Program-made: the position numbers and the translations under genes | Notes under the pieces: generated by a model | What the model saw: the letters and a program-made list of their open reading frames with translations, nothing else | Database searches by the model: none | What the model was told of the DNA's origin: nothing | Shown: positions 1 through 11,338 of the stretch, one piece after another | How positions within the stretch are numbered: the first letter of the stretch is position 1 | How the letters are laid out: each line of letters starts with the position of its first letter | Assembly: GCA_013399855.1 (NCBI GenBank) | Contig: VXAY01004719.1 | Location: 2,149,641 to 2,213,640, forward strand | Origin: Oxyruncus cristatus | Taxonomy: Eukaryota; Chordata; Aves; Passeriformes; Cotingidae | Direction of reading: 5' to 3' | DNA length: 64,000 nt

Positions 1-3000
1 ACTGAGTTAGGACTCACTGGAAATGTAAAGAACCTGCAGACAGCAACCCTTTGTTATGCAGAAATCAATGGCTGCAAGAATCAGCACAGATATTTCAAAC
101 TGTCAGAAGAGTTAGTTTTGGTCAATTGATTCCACAGATGTGGTGAGTGTCTGAGGCTGATTCTCCCACTAGTGAGTATAAAGAACCCACCAGGTATCCT
201 AGTTTTTGATGTATCATTTCCAAGATCTATCTACTTTGCAGGGTATTGTGAGGATTAATAGTGTTAAAATGTTTTGTTGATGAATTTAGAAAGTGAAGTT
301 CTAAATTTCTTCTCTGACTTCTGCAAACCCAGATAACTTTCAAGCTTGGAAGAGTAAACCTCCCCCTTACTTACGCAATTTATAGGAATGGACCTAGGAA
401 AGTCTGCATTGAATGTTCCTGCTCACAAAACTTTAAATTACTCAGAAGCAGCACAAACCACAAGCAACATCAGTGTTTGCACCACCAAATTATTTTGAGA
501 AGGAAATATATTTCCATCTTCATGAAGCGGAGAAAGATAAAGTGATGTTTTATGAGCTTCCTCTTATGTGTCAGGCTGGCTTAGTTGATTTTTTGGATAG
601 CACTTAATCACATTGGGTGTTTTCCAGGAAATGATACTTTACAAGCTTTTGAAACTCGTACTCCCCCTCATCACTAGTCAGAAAGTATGACCCAGTTTAA
701 GTTACAGCTTGAAAATGTGACCTAGTTTTATGGGTAGCCTGCACCCATTAAACTCATTGTAAAATCTGGAAATCTTTACTTCATAAAAAGTCAGCTGGAC
801 TGTCACCTTGAATCATTCCTCCTTTAATCTGGCCCCTGAAAATTAATAATATTGCCTAATTTAGAAAGCTCAGGACAAAAAACAATTTAGAGGTACTTGA
901 TGTCTAAGATTCAGGTTTTCAGAAATACTTTGCTACTTAGCCCCAATGAAAAAAAAAGGCCTGAGGGCTCTTCTGTAGATCCCTGCAAAGGATGGTCACC
1001 TGAAGGTCACAGTTTAAGACCACTTCACTACTGAAGACACAGCTGGGTAGCCCAGTGGTTGAGAAGCTTGAGCAGAATAAATGACTGGCACTGCTGACAT
1101 GGGAACTACCTGAGAGAAACATGGTGGGGAGAGCACAGCTGCCAGATTTTTCCTTCTCACACAAACTATGCAATTAGGGAGGAAAATGTTCATTACTTTT
1201 CCGGTCTCCCTGCTTCATGTTTGAGCACCTCTAAACACTGGGCAAATACATTGTTTTATAGAAAGCCTGGACTTATTTGTGGCTTTGATGTTAGCATAGC
1301 AGTTGGCTTATTTCCTCCAAGGTAGAGCACATTGGTGTGCTTTCTCTTTACATCTCTACCTGGATTAGGAGGCATTGCTCAAATGGGGGCAGTTCTGAAC
1401 ATGTGCAAAACAGAAAAATTTGCACCCTTAAAAGCAAAGACAGATTGTGAGGGTAGGTCCTTCTACACAGAAATAAATGGTCTGGGAGCTTTTCTGGAAA
1501 CAGTTCTTCTCTTAAATGCTCTGATTCTAGCAGAGCATGTCACAGGTCTAGCAAAGCCATCAAAACATTAAGGAGTTCGTCCTAACTTGCAGAGAACTCC
1601 ATGTGGTCTTCCACTACTTTTCCAAACTTTTCACTGCATTAAATAAGGTTCTGCCTTAAACACTGTAAATAACTGACAGCTCTGCTCATTGTCACATACA
1701 AACAGATGAACAAGAAGAGGTATAATATTAGAGGGAAAAGTTTGTATTGTATAACCAAGGTAGCACTGCTGTAATTAAAGTGGAGGTTCCCCTATGTTGA
1801 AACTACACATGATCGATCACATCCATCACATCAATGGCTTGGGAGCAATGAGCCAGACTTTTAACAGCTCACTTCCAAAGCAGAAGAAAACACCAAAACA
1901 TGCAGCACCGAAATTTAGGAATGATGCAGAACTTGAGCCTTCAGATGCACATACTGAGTTAATTTTCCCCTTAAAAAAAATAATTTCCCGACAAACACAA
2001 GTATGGGGGAGTCATGGTGATGGTTATATGTCAGTTACTTTGCACAAAAATAGAAATGGGTTAGGTGAGAATGGTATTGCAAGAGTTATTTGCACCACCT
2101 AAATCTAGGTCACATCACAAAATTCAAAGAAAACTTCCGAGTTTACCAATACATTTTTAGCAAATACCACATTTCCGAGTACACAGGAGTCAATACTATG
2201 AGAAATTCCGGTATTTCATTTAGCCTGAGCTTTTCTCACTTTAAAATTAGTGCTGTTGTGAACTTTTGGGTAAAGGTTATATAATGTGAAACAAATACTC
2301 AGAAAGGGTTTTGGTCTAGCCCAAACTCAGTTGCCTGTTTCATCGCTGAAGCAGCATGACACTCCCTGTCACCTTCAGTCCTATTTTACTCTCTGTGAGA
2401 AGCCAACTGGCGTGTGCTGGTCTTGATGTTCAAGCCAAACTACTGACTCCAAACAAAAGACCACGATAAAAGATAGTTGATCGGTAACCGTTGGGCAACA
2501 TCAACTATAATTACTTCAAGAGGAGGAGCTGGTATTAAACCCATGGTACATTCTTGGTGTTGGTCCTTATTTTAGTGGCTCTTATAGTCTGTTATTTTTT
2601 CCTCCCTCTAATGGCCAAGAGGGAGAGGAGATCCTGGCCTGGCAGAGGGAACTTGCTCCAGCAGACTCTTTGGTAACCGGCCCATTCCCATTGTTGATTC
2701 AGACTGTCTCATGTTGGGAACAAACCCACATTCATATACTTTTTCTGTAAGAACTTAAATTACTTTTCATTGAATTTGTCTCCAGCCCATAATGGTCATA
2801 AAGGCCATCTGTGCTCCTGGGCATTTGGCTTGCAAGAGGAGGACAGTGGATGCTGACTGGACCTTCCTCTGCTGGCCACCTTTCAGTTTCATAAGCATTA
2901 TCAATATATGGAAAGACCAACAAAAGTAAAACAAAAGCCTCCATACCACTGAAGCAGAATTTCTGCTTGCGTCTCAGTTTACACACATTCCACAAGCACC

Positions 3001-3509
3001 TTTGATATGACAATGTGAAAGTCTTTGGCAAGTTAGGTGTGCCATATCTTTCCTCCCTCACTAGATTACAACCTCAAAACTCAGGATGGGGCAACTGTAA
3101 GCCGTTGCTCCTGTTCCTGGCCTGTTCCTGGCTCAGATGCTGACAAAAGATAGGTCATTCTGGATATTTGGTGAGCAAAGACAGCATTTCCATCACCTAT
3201 TCATTTGTTGTAGATGTTGTCAAAGTCACTTGGTATCATCCTTTTACATAGGCACAAAAAATGCCCCAAAAAGTTATAATATTTATTCATGACAGATCTC
3301 ACAGAAGATACAAAAATAAGATATGTCACCAATAAGCAAATATTATTCCCAGGGCTACAATATTCTCAGTTACATGTAGACTGCACATGCTATATTTGAA
3401 ATAGGTAAAACTTGTGGATATTATGTAGAAGAAACACTATTTGCATTGTTGCTTTGTTTCAAACCCCTCTATACTGCACAGAGTGACAAATACCAGCATA
3501 TATCCTCAC
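1..3509. other. Non-coding 3' flank of TNFSF11, nothing recognised
   Basis: Only short chance open frames occur. The longest, 109 codons on the minus strand at 2732-3061, contains a hydrophobic stretch but has no family resemblance I can name and no splice context. FAM216B, the mammalian downstream neighbour, was looked for and not seen. Confidence 0.6.
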
Positions 3510-4020
3510 AATATTGTGTATAGTTTTGGTCACCACAATACAAGAAAGATATTCGGCTGTTAAGAGAGTGTGTAAAGGAGGGTAATGAAGATGGTGAAGG
3601 GCCTTGAGGGGAAACCGTGTGAGGAGCAGCTGAGGGCACTTGGTGTGTTCGGCCTGGAGGAGACTGAGGGGAGACATCGTTGCAGTTACAACTTCCTCGT
3701 GAGGGGAAGAGGGGGGGCAAGCAGTAATCCCTTCTCTGTGGTGACCAGTGACAGGACCCGAGGGAATGGGCTGAATTTGTGTCAGGGGAGGTTCAGGTTG
3801 GATATTAGAACAAGGTTCTTCACCCAGAGGGTGGTTGGGCACTGGAACAGGCTCCTCAGGGAAGTGGTCACAGCACCAAGCCTGAGTTCAAGAAGCGTTT
3901 GGACAACACTCTCAGGCACATGGTGTGATTCTTGGGGATGTCCCTGTGAAGGGCTAAGAGTTGGACTTGATGATCCTTGTGGATCCCTTCCAACCTGGCA
4001 TATTCTGTGATTCTCTGATG
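3510..4020 (+). mobile_element. CR1 LINE 3' fragment (about 510 bp)
   Basis: Contains the typical CR1 3' sequence: the remnant of the GTTTTGG..CCACA..TACAAGAA segment, then GAGGAGCAGCTGAGGGCACT, TTCTTCACCCAGAGGGTGGT and CACTGGAACAGGCTCCTCAG. It ends in the 8-mer tail ATTCTGTG ATTCTCTG. It is 5'-truncated and carries no intact reverse transcriptase. The 141-codon plus frame and the 127-codon antisense frame here are by-products of the repeat. Confidence 0.92.
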
Positions 4021-7000
4021 TATTAAAATATCTATCTCCTGAAAAAGGCTTAGAAAGAAACTGTATAATATAAAACTATTTATAATAATCTTATTGATGT
4101 CAGCATGAAAACATCCACTCATTTCAAAGTGTTTTAGGTACTTTACCAGTACAATATTAACAAAGATTAATAAAACTGAATTAATTGTAACAATAAATTT
4201 ATGTATTTGGGAGGAGTTTTTCACATTCAGCAAGTCTCACAGAGCAGCTGGGGCAATAGACTTCTCAATTAGCTTTTTTATGTGAGCTTCTTTGTTTCAC
4301 AATCTCACATATCAGCAAAATTCTGCAAGTGTGCAGATGGCATATACCAGAGGACAAGAGCAAAATTGAGGTAATATGTTTGGATATTTTCAAATAAATC
4401 ATGGGGCATTTTTATCTGGCTCATATTTTTGGGAAAAAATGTTTTTTTTAATGCGATTTTCAGACAAATTGAAAAAAAAAATTCGAGATAATAAAGCACA
4501 AATAGAATAAATTGCTACTAACCCACAGGCAGCAGAATGCTGAAGTCCAAGGCACTTTGATACTAATCACAATACTACTTTTTATATATAAGACTAACGA
4601 GTTTTAAATAAAATTATCTGCTTTTATTCATAATGGTGTAATAGGACTGTTAGATTTGAGAGAAAATGCAGACTCACATAAGTAGTAATCCAATTATACA
4701 TTTATAGATGACAATAGGTGGTAAATTCAACAGTTGTTTTCAGGGAATAGTAAACAAATTAAAAACGTTTTGTGCTACCAGATTATTCTCTAATTTATTA
4801 CTCTCTATTGACTGTTAATAGATCAAAAAAGAAAAAGGCAGAGGCTCAGTCCTGGACCTTTGCTGCCCACATGGGTTTATTTTAGCTCTCTTTCTGGCCC
4901 TGTTTGACCTGCTTGGAGGAGGCCTCTCTGTCAAGCTCTGAGGCATGCAGCACATATGCTCAGTTTCATGTGATGACAACACAACTTAGTGGGTTGCAAG
5001 TCGGTAGAATCTTCTGCTTAAGAGGGAAGCTGGCTTAAGCTTCAAGGCTGCACGCCACTCAGTGCCTTGTAACTCCAGCCCTCTTCCAGTTAGCGGGACA
5101 GAAATAACCTAACTATCCATTTCCAGAATTGCAGATGTTTTCTCAGAGCAAAGATCTGAAGCCATGATGAGTGATAAAACATTAAACCAGATGGACCTTG
5201 TTTTCTTTAAGATGTGTTACTGCATGTGTTACTGCACAACAGAAAAAACATTTGGTGACACTAACATTGCAAGAAGCTACAGGTAAGCAGGGAGCTGGTG
5301 AGACTTCTGTGTAACACAAAAAGGATTATACCTGGGAGATGTTTATACAAAAAAGAGTAGTCAGTCTGAAGCAGTGTCATTAGTTATTAGTTCCCAGAGG
5401 GCAGATTAAGTAGGTACAGGTTATGCCAGTTGCCGTACATCAGTTACCTTGGATGTCAGCAGGGTGGAGAGCTCATGCTGGGGTCAGAGCAGGTACAGCA
5501 GTAAACAAATGACAAGCAATGAAGGTTTGCTCCACTTTGCATTTATAGCCAACATCTGTGGTGAAGCGATTTTATCTATGTTCACGGAAGGTTGTGATTG
5601 TGGCATCTGGTGTTCTTTTGTGACACAGTAAAGAAAAAAAAATCATTCCAAACATTTCACTCAGCCCAATTAACAGTGAAGAGTAGGTAAAAATCCTTCG
5701 AATTGGTGGGACATGAGGAAAAAATATTGTGTACAAGAGAGTATCTGAACTTCCCAAAAAGTTATCATCTATGTGGTCATGTTTCAGTGCTCTAAAATCC
5801 GGTATCTGTGGGGAAGGTGACAGGGAGAAGAGATCCTGTTTGTCAATCCTCCCCTTAAGGAGCTGGGATCCCCAAAACTGCCCACCAAGCATCCTTATGG
5901 ATGCCTGATAGTACAGATTTAGGGAATGAGTGAGTTTGGAACCTACAGGATGAGGAAGGAGTTATGTTATGAAGACATATTAGTACCTGAAATGTGAGCT
6001 CAGTAGGTAAAGAAGGATTCTGGCATACTCTGCTAAAAGAACAACCAAGAATCTCTAATGCATTGAATGAATCAAGATCCAGAAGGCTGGAAAAATGAAT
6101 CTATCATTTTGTGACTTCCAGCATGTAAAGGAGTTGAAAGCAATTGTAGTTCCTGCTTGTCTTCTGTCACAGCCAAACATAAATTGATTGGAGTTTGGTG
6201 ATGTGTAGTCTGGGGAAAAGCAATGTGACGCAAGAGGGCAGGCAGTAAACAGCACATGGTTCAAATGCTGAACAAATGGAAGGAAAATATGCCCTCTCTA
6301 AAACTACATAAAATGGGTTGTGAACAGACAGCAGTAAATCAAAGACACCCAGCCTCTCACCTCCACCCCAGCACAAATATTTCCTTGGAAACCCAGCTAG
6401 AAACCCCAGCACTTCAGACTTAAGGCTAAAAAAAAGGTGGAAAAAAGAAACATCCAAAGTTGCCAAGAAGTTTTTGAAATCTAATTTAAACAACCTCAAG
6501 CTGACACAGGTTTCTCAGCTTTCCATGACTGAGCTTTGCTTTGGAGCTAGTCACAAATGGAAACATTAGGCAAAGGTATGGGATCTACAGGGTCAGACCC
6601 CAGTAAGCCAAAGAAAACAAACAGTTGGCAAAGTCCACAGGTAGTGATCCCAAATACAGCAACCAGGAAATAGTGGACAAGACACCAATGCAGAGAGGGA
6701 GAAAGAACATGAAATTGCCTGCGTATATGTGCAAGAGCATTCTCTGGTTTAGGAGTGAGTTTTCTCCAATCACTGCAGCAAAATACTGCATACAGCCATG
6801 TTTGCGAAGTTCTGCTGGAGACTAACTTTGCTAACACCAAAATACAAGCATGTGATAATTGTTTGGAGCCCTCCAAATCTGGTACATCTAACCAAAGGGC
6901 AGTATGGACTGCCTCATGTGTCCAAACGACTGGTTCCTTATTCTCCAACTACTTTTCTTTGTTTCTATCCAGCTCAATCCTTGCATCAATAGTTGAAAAA

Positions 7001-8514
7001 TATTTTTGACAAGCAAAATTCTTGTTCTTTTCCATCTAAAGGCACAGCAAAGACACCTGAAAGTGGGCCAAGTGAGGGGGAATATACCTAGATCTGATCC
7101 AAGGCTGTTGCTACCACCAGGAAAAGTAGCTGTAAGTCACTAAGAGTGGGGTGAGCAGGACACACTGGCAGCTGGAAGGAGCCAGAGAAAGGAAGTGGGA
7201 TAGACAGAAAAAGAAACAGTCACTGGCTGGAGCGAGCTTGGGAAGGCAGGGGGAGGAATACTCAGGTGCCAAAATATGCAGTTGTAACCCCATGTATAAA
7301 AATTAACTTAGCAAGAACACAATAAGAATATACAGATGTTTACACATACAGAAATACCCCAAATTACAAATAAACTATTCCCAAGTAAGATTTTTTTAAC
7401 TTCAATTTTCAGCAAATAATCATCCTGTATCCACAGACCAAAATTATCTTTTGAAGGTTATAAAGTAAGAGTCACATGTACCGTTCCTAGACAAGAACAC
7501 ATCACCTTCTTCTCAAGGTAACTCTCTCCATTAATTGATTCATCCACTCTTTACATTAATTGTATCCTGTTGCAATCAAGTAAATGAAGCGGACACAAAA
7601 GAACGGACACTTCTGGGGAAAGACTTGGTTTTAGGAAGGCTGGTGGTAGAACAGGTGAGTTTACTTCATCTTCGAATATCTTCCTCAAATGACAAAATTG
7701 AAGCTTTTCAATCTGTCGCTGCTCTGATATAAAAAGCAAAGCCAAACTGTACCTACAGCTCATCATGGAACTTCCTGCTTCCTTTTAAATGCACGTAAGA
7801 GTAAGAAGAGACCAGGGCAAGACAGGGAAAACAGGACCTCCTATTTGATTTTTATTTAGTAGAGAGAGGAATCAGGGCTTGGCTTCTAATTGTTATCCCC
7901 ACAGTAGCCTATACAGTCCCATGAGGACATTATCACATCCCTCCCACCTGTCCATCATGCAACTGAACAATTTGCAGCCAGAGGATGGTAAGGCAAAAAA
8001 ACCCCAAACCCATAACCAGAAAAAAACCACCACCACCCCCAAACCATTTGGGCTTCAAAGTTGTCACACAAGGGAAATTTAAAGCCCCATATTGTATTGT
8101 GAAATTTAGATGCCTACAGCCCTCCTAATGAGCACAGGTATGCTAAGGTGAGCCTCAGAAGCCCTCTTCTAAGCTCTGGTGGCTTGGGATGCACAGGCAA
8201 TCAACCAAGCTCAGGGGCTCAACAGACACTCCAGGTTCTGTGACCTTCTCCAGCACACACAGCCCACAGCCAGAGTCATTCAGATGACATTTAGTGCTGG
8301 TGGCTTCTCTCCTTCATATAACACCATACATAAGCAGAGCAGTTGCTGAGGTCAGCAACTAAGTAACTTTACTTTCAAATCACTTGAACTCCCATCTCTA
8401 CCTCCCCAGAGGGTGACTTAACCCCCGGGACAGACACAGAGTAGACATTTTCTCCCAGCCTGTCACTGAACAGTGGAAAAAATAATTGAGTGGGACCCAT
8501 AGCTCTTGAAATTT
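4021..8514. other. Intergenic sequence, nothing recognised
   Basis: AT-rich ordinary sequence. A 12-bp tandem duplication (TGTGTTACTGCA twice) lies near 5213-5236. Overlapping short frames on both strands at 6547-7009 have no recognisable product. Confidence 0.6.
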
Positions 8515-8616
8515 AAAAAAAAAAAAAAAAAANNNNNNNNNNNNNNNNNNNNNNNNNNNNNNNNNNNNNNNNNNNNNNNNNNNNNNNNNNNNNNNNNNNN
8601 NNNNNAAAAAAAAAAA
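8515..8616. repeat. Poly(A) tract interrupted by a 73-N gap
   Basis: A18 (8515-8532), N73 (8533-8605), then A11 (8606-8616). The homopolymer was not resolved, so its true length is unknown. Confidence 0.95.
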
Positions 8617-9689
8617 GGTCCCAGATTCCTCAATCACTAATGGTTTTGAACTGACAACTCTTTGGTGTATAACATAAATGGAAAGTCCTAATTTACAGCT
8701 AAATTTCCAACCCCTAAAGATGTGACGTAACTTGAAAGGGGCGGATACATGTCTGGAGACAAATCAAAACTCCCTAAAATTAATTGTTAGTTGTCTAAAA
8801 ATAGTTGATTTGTGACTCAGTTTTGTTGAGTGAATTATACCATACCCAGTGTGCATGTTCTGAAATCTGAATAAAAGTACCAAAGCTGCACAAGAAATAC
8901 AGGTACACATGAAAATAAAGAAATCGCAAAGTTGATTTTTTTTCTTAGAAATATATTTTGTAAGAAAACAATATTAACATTAAAAAGAAATGTTTATTAT
9001 ACAGTATAAAATAATTGCTTGGATTCAACTCAGTTGCTTACAAAAAAAAAAAAAAAAAGCCTGAGGCTTTGTATGAAGCCCCAGTTCCTACAGACCTGAG
9101 TCTTTTGCCTTCTTCGATTCTGACTTAATTACATAGTGGGGTTTCCCCACATCATTCTTAAAGCACAAAGACAAGCACTTTAAAAACCTCTCTCATCCTT
9201 TCCCCAACAAGTTGCTTTCCCCTGTCCAAATGTGCTCTAAAACATCACCTCAGTATTTGCAGCTGTCCCCTCAGATTCCATCCACCAACCTCTTTTGCCC
9301 AAGCAACTACACAAGCAACAACACATGTTGCAGCTAGCAAGGAGTCTCCTCATATAATCTGTTGACTAATATGAACAGTGGCCAGCCACTGTTAGATAAT
9401 GTATAAACTGCTGAGTTGTTCTCAGCTGTCTATCCTCATAAAACCTGTAAGAATAGCTCTTAACTCTGCCATTCATTTGTCAAATCTGGCAGAAGTGTGC
9501 AGAATTTTAAAAGCGACAAGGGAAGACAAGAACAGGCGAGGCAATTACATAAGCTTCACTTTTTCAGGAAAATAAGCTAAAAAAAGTCATTATTCAGTTG
9601 CAGAATTTACCACTTGCAGATTTTGTTGTAGGAAAATATGCCTGTTCAGTAACTATAAATACTCCTAATACATTTCTGGGGCTTATGTA
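8617..9689. other. Sequence just beyond the proximal TNFSF11 poly(A) signals
   Basis: Would be 3' UTR as far as about 8975 if the distal signal is used. It includes an A17 run near 9042-9058. No coding content. Confidence 0.5.
8993..8998 (-). terminator. Candidate distal poly(A) signal of TNFSF11
   Basis: This is a minus-strand AATAAA followed in mRNA sense by a U-rich stretch with TGTTTTCTT. It would extend the 3' UTR to about 1.94 kb. It is an alternative to the proximal signals. Confidence 0.35.
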
Positions 9690-10916
9690 TTAATTTTTTT
9701 ATTTTATTTTTACACAATGCCAGCTTTGTAATGTCAATTACCCTCCAAGTTTGAAAGGCACCCAGTGACCAGCATTCTGGTATAATTACTCATGGCATTG
9801 GTGTGATTTCGTCCCCCTCACCCCTTTCCAATAATATTGACAAGTTTAAAAGAAATCTATTAAGTTAAGAAGAACAAAGATATATATTATATTTGCTAAT
9901 TGCAAACAACCTCTTATAGCTGCATTTTTTCCCATTGGGATCAAAAAGTGCACCAGTTTAACATGTCTGTACATAAAAAAAGTTTAAAACATTAAATATA
10001 CAAACAGCAAGAGATTTTAAATATTTTGTATCAAATACTATAGGACAATATAATTTACGTATTTTTTTTACACAAAACATTACATCTGAAATATAACTTT
10101 AGATTTTACAGAATATAAAAATACATAATTTTTGTTTAAAAAATGTCTTTGCAGGTTCTGGCACAATGTAATACTTTAAAGGCACACCATATTTTGGCAA
10201 TCTATGTTTTCAATTAACTGTGCAACAATAATAAAATGACCTGTAATTAACCTTTTAGAACTGCAAGGCCAGATCTCCCTTCTTCCTGGAATGACCCTTT
10301 TTATCAGGCAAAACTGAAGTTGAACTGTTTAGGTGTTCTGCAAGTCATTTCTGCCGTGGTCTGAGCTGAGCTCTCCAACCCTGACCCAGCAATGCAAAAC
10401 CCGGCCTAACTCAGCAGGTGAAAAATCACATCAAATGCAATGGGATTAGTCATACTTTCATAATCTTTGCTGTCTCAGGGTCAGAAGACTCAACCCCAAG
10501 CAAAATGGAGTCCTCAAATGCAAGCTGGGAGCCAAGGTCTGCCCTGCCCTATGTTTGCACCAGAACTAAAAAGGACAGCACAGGTTAAAAAGTCAGAGCA
10601 GAACTTGGAAACAAAAGTTCAATAATATTAATTTCTTTGATTTCAACTACACCGATGTAAGAGGCATAATGACTCTACTGAAGCCAGTGGAAACAAATGA
10701 AGTAAAACAGCTATAAGACTAAATCAGGAGAACTGTGTAATTTTTCCCTTCCACACATTTGTGGGACTCCCACTGGAGCCAGCACGGGACAAAAACATGT
10801 GTTTAGAGATATATGGTTTATACAGATGTAATTGGGTTCCAGAAGATTTTCAGTTCTGTCTTCAAGTTGTTTCTGGGCAACTCCAAACTCACAAAATTTT
10901 CAGCATTCAGAAAGAT
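9690..10916 (-). other. TNFSF11: TNFSF11 3' UTR (proximal end point predicted)
   Basis: This is the sequence directly after the TGA stop. It is increasingly AT-rich between about 10260 and 9660 and carries several AUUUA cores in mRNA sense (TAAAT on the plus strand near 9656, 9993 and 10018), the kind of motif that can destabilise cytokine mRNAs. Two overlapping minus-strand AATAAA hexamers at 9698-9708 would give a UTR of about 1.2 kb, similar to the mammalian transcript. The end is a prediction. Confidence 0.5.
9698..9708 (-). terminator. Candidate proximal poly(A) signals of TNFSF11
   Basis: The plus strand reads ATTTTATT-type sequence here, giving overlapping AATAAA hexamers at 9703-9708 and 9698-9703 in mRNA sense. 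Their distance of about 1.2 kb from the stop fits the usual RANKL 3' UTR length. No clear GU-rich element follows, so use is uncertain. Confidence 0.4.
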
Positions 10917-11338
10917 TCAATCTAAATCCCTAACTTTAAACGCTCCAAAATAAGTTGCTTCTTGTGATGAATCCAGCAGCATTGGGTTTGATACCTGGAT
11001 ACCTATCATTTCACCGGATTTTAGTTTAAAAAATCCTCCTACATTTACAGAATAAAAATGAAATTCTGAATTTCCTGACCAGTATTTGGTGCTCCCTCCC
11101 TTCATCAACACATCAGAGCGCCTTATTTTAAGATTTGTCTTAATCATATATACCATCAGCTGAAGCCCTCTTTTAGTCAAGTTTCCTGAAGTTTCATGAT
11201 GTCTAAAACAAATATTGGCATAAAGGTAGTAAAAGCCATCTTGATTAACAATTAGTTTTCCATCATTGAATGTCATATTTGACAAGTTTGCCTGGCCTTT
11301 GTCATGATGCCAGGATGTGAGGTTCACTTTGCGGGTTC
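10917..11338 (-). CDS. TNFSF11: TNFSF11 exon 5: TNF homology domain and stop
   Basis: The exon holds 139 residues and a TGA stop at 10917-10919. It starts [15 protein letters not shown] and ends [11 protein letters not shown]. Blocks nearly identical to mammals are [57 protein letters not shown] and the C-terminal strand. These are the jelly-roll strands and the trimer and receptor interface. The acceptor is CTCTCCTCTTCAG next to a T13 tract. The frame can look as if it begins with Met at 11327, but that codon is GTG (Val) inside the exon. Three N-glycosylation sequons occur: NLT, NMT (conserved, human N198) and a second NLT after ETSG. The divergent segments are the AA'' loop (DKGQ for human DRGW) and the CD loop. 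Confidence 0.98.

Noticed and set aside
3459..4010. Open frames of 127 and 141 codons on both strands
   Set aside because: They lie in the CR1 3' fragment, which has no coding function.
6547..6948. 133-codon minus-strand open frame
   Set aside because: No recognisable domain, overlapping frames on the other strand of similar length, and ordinary non-coding composition.
10917..11327. Apparent 136-residue single-exon protein starting at 11327
   Set aside because: The first codon is GTG (Val) inside the last TNFSF11 exon, which extends to the splice acceptor at 11339; it is not an independent gene.
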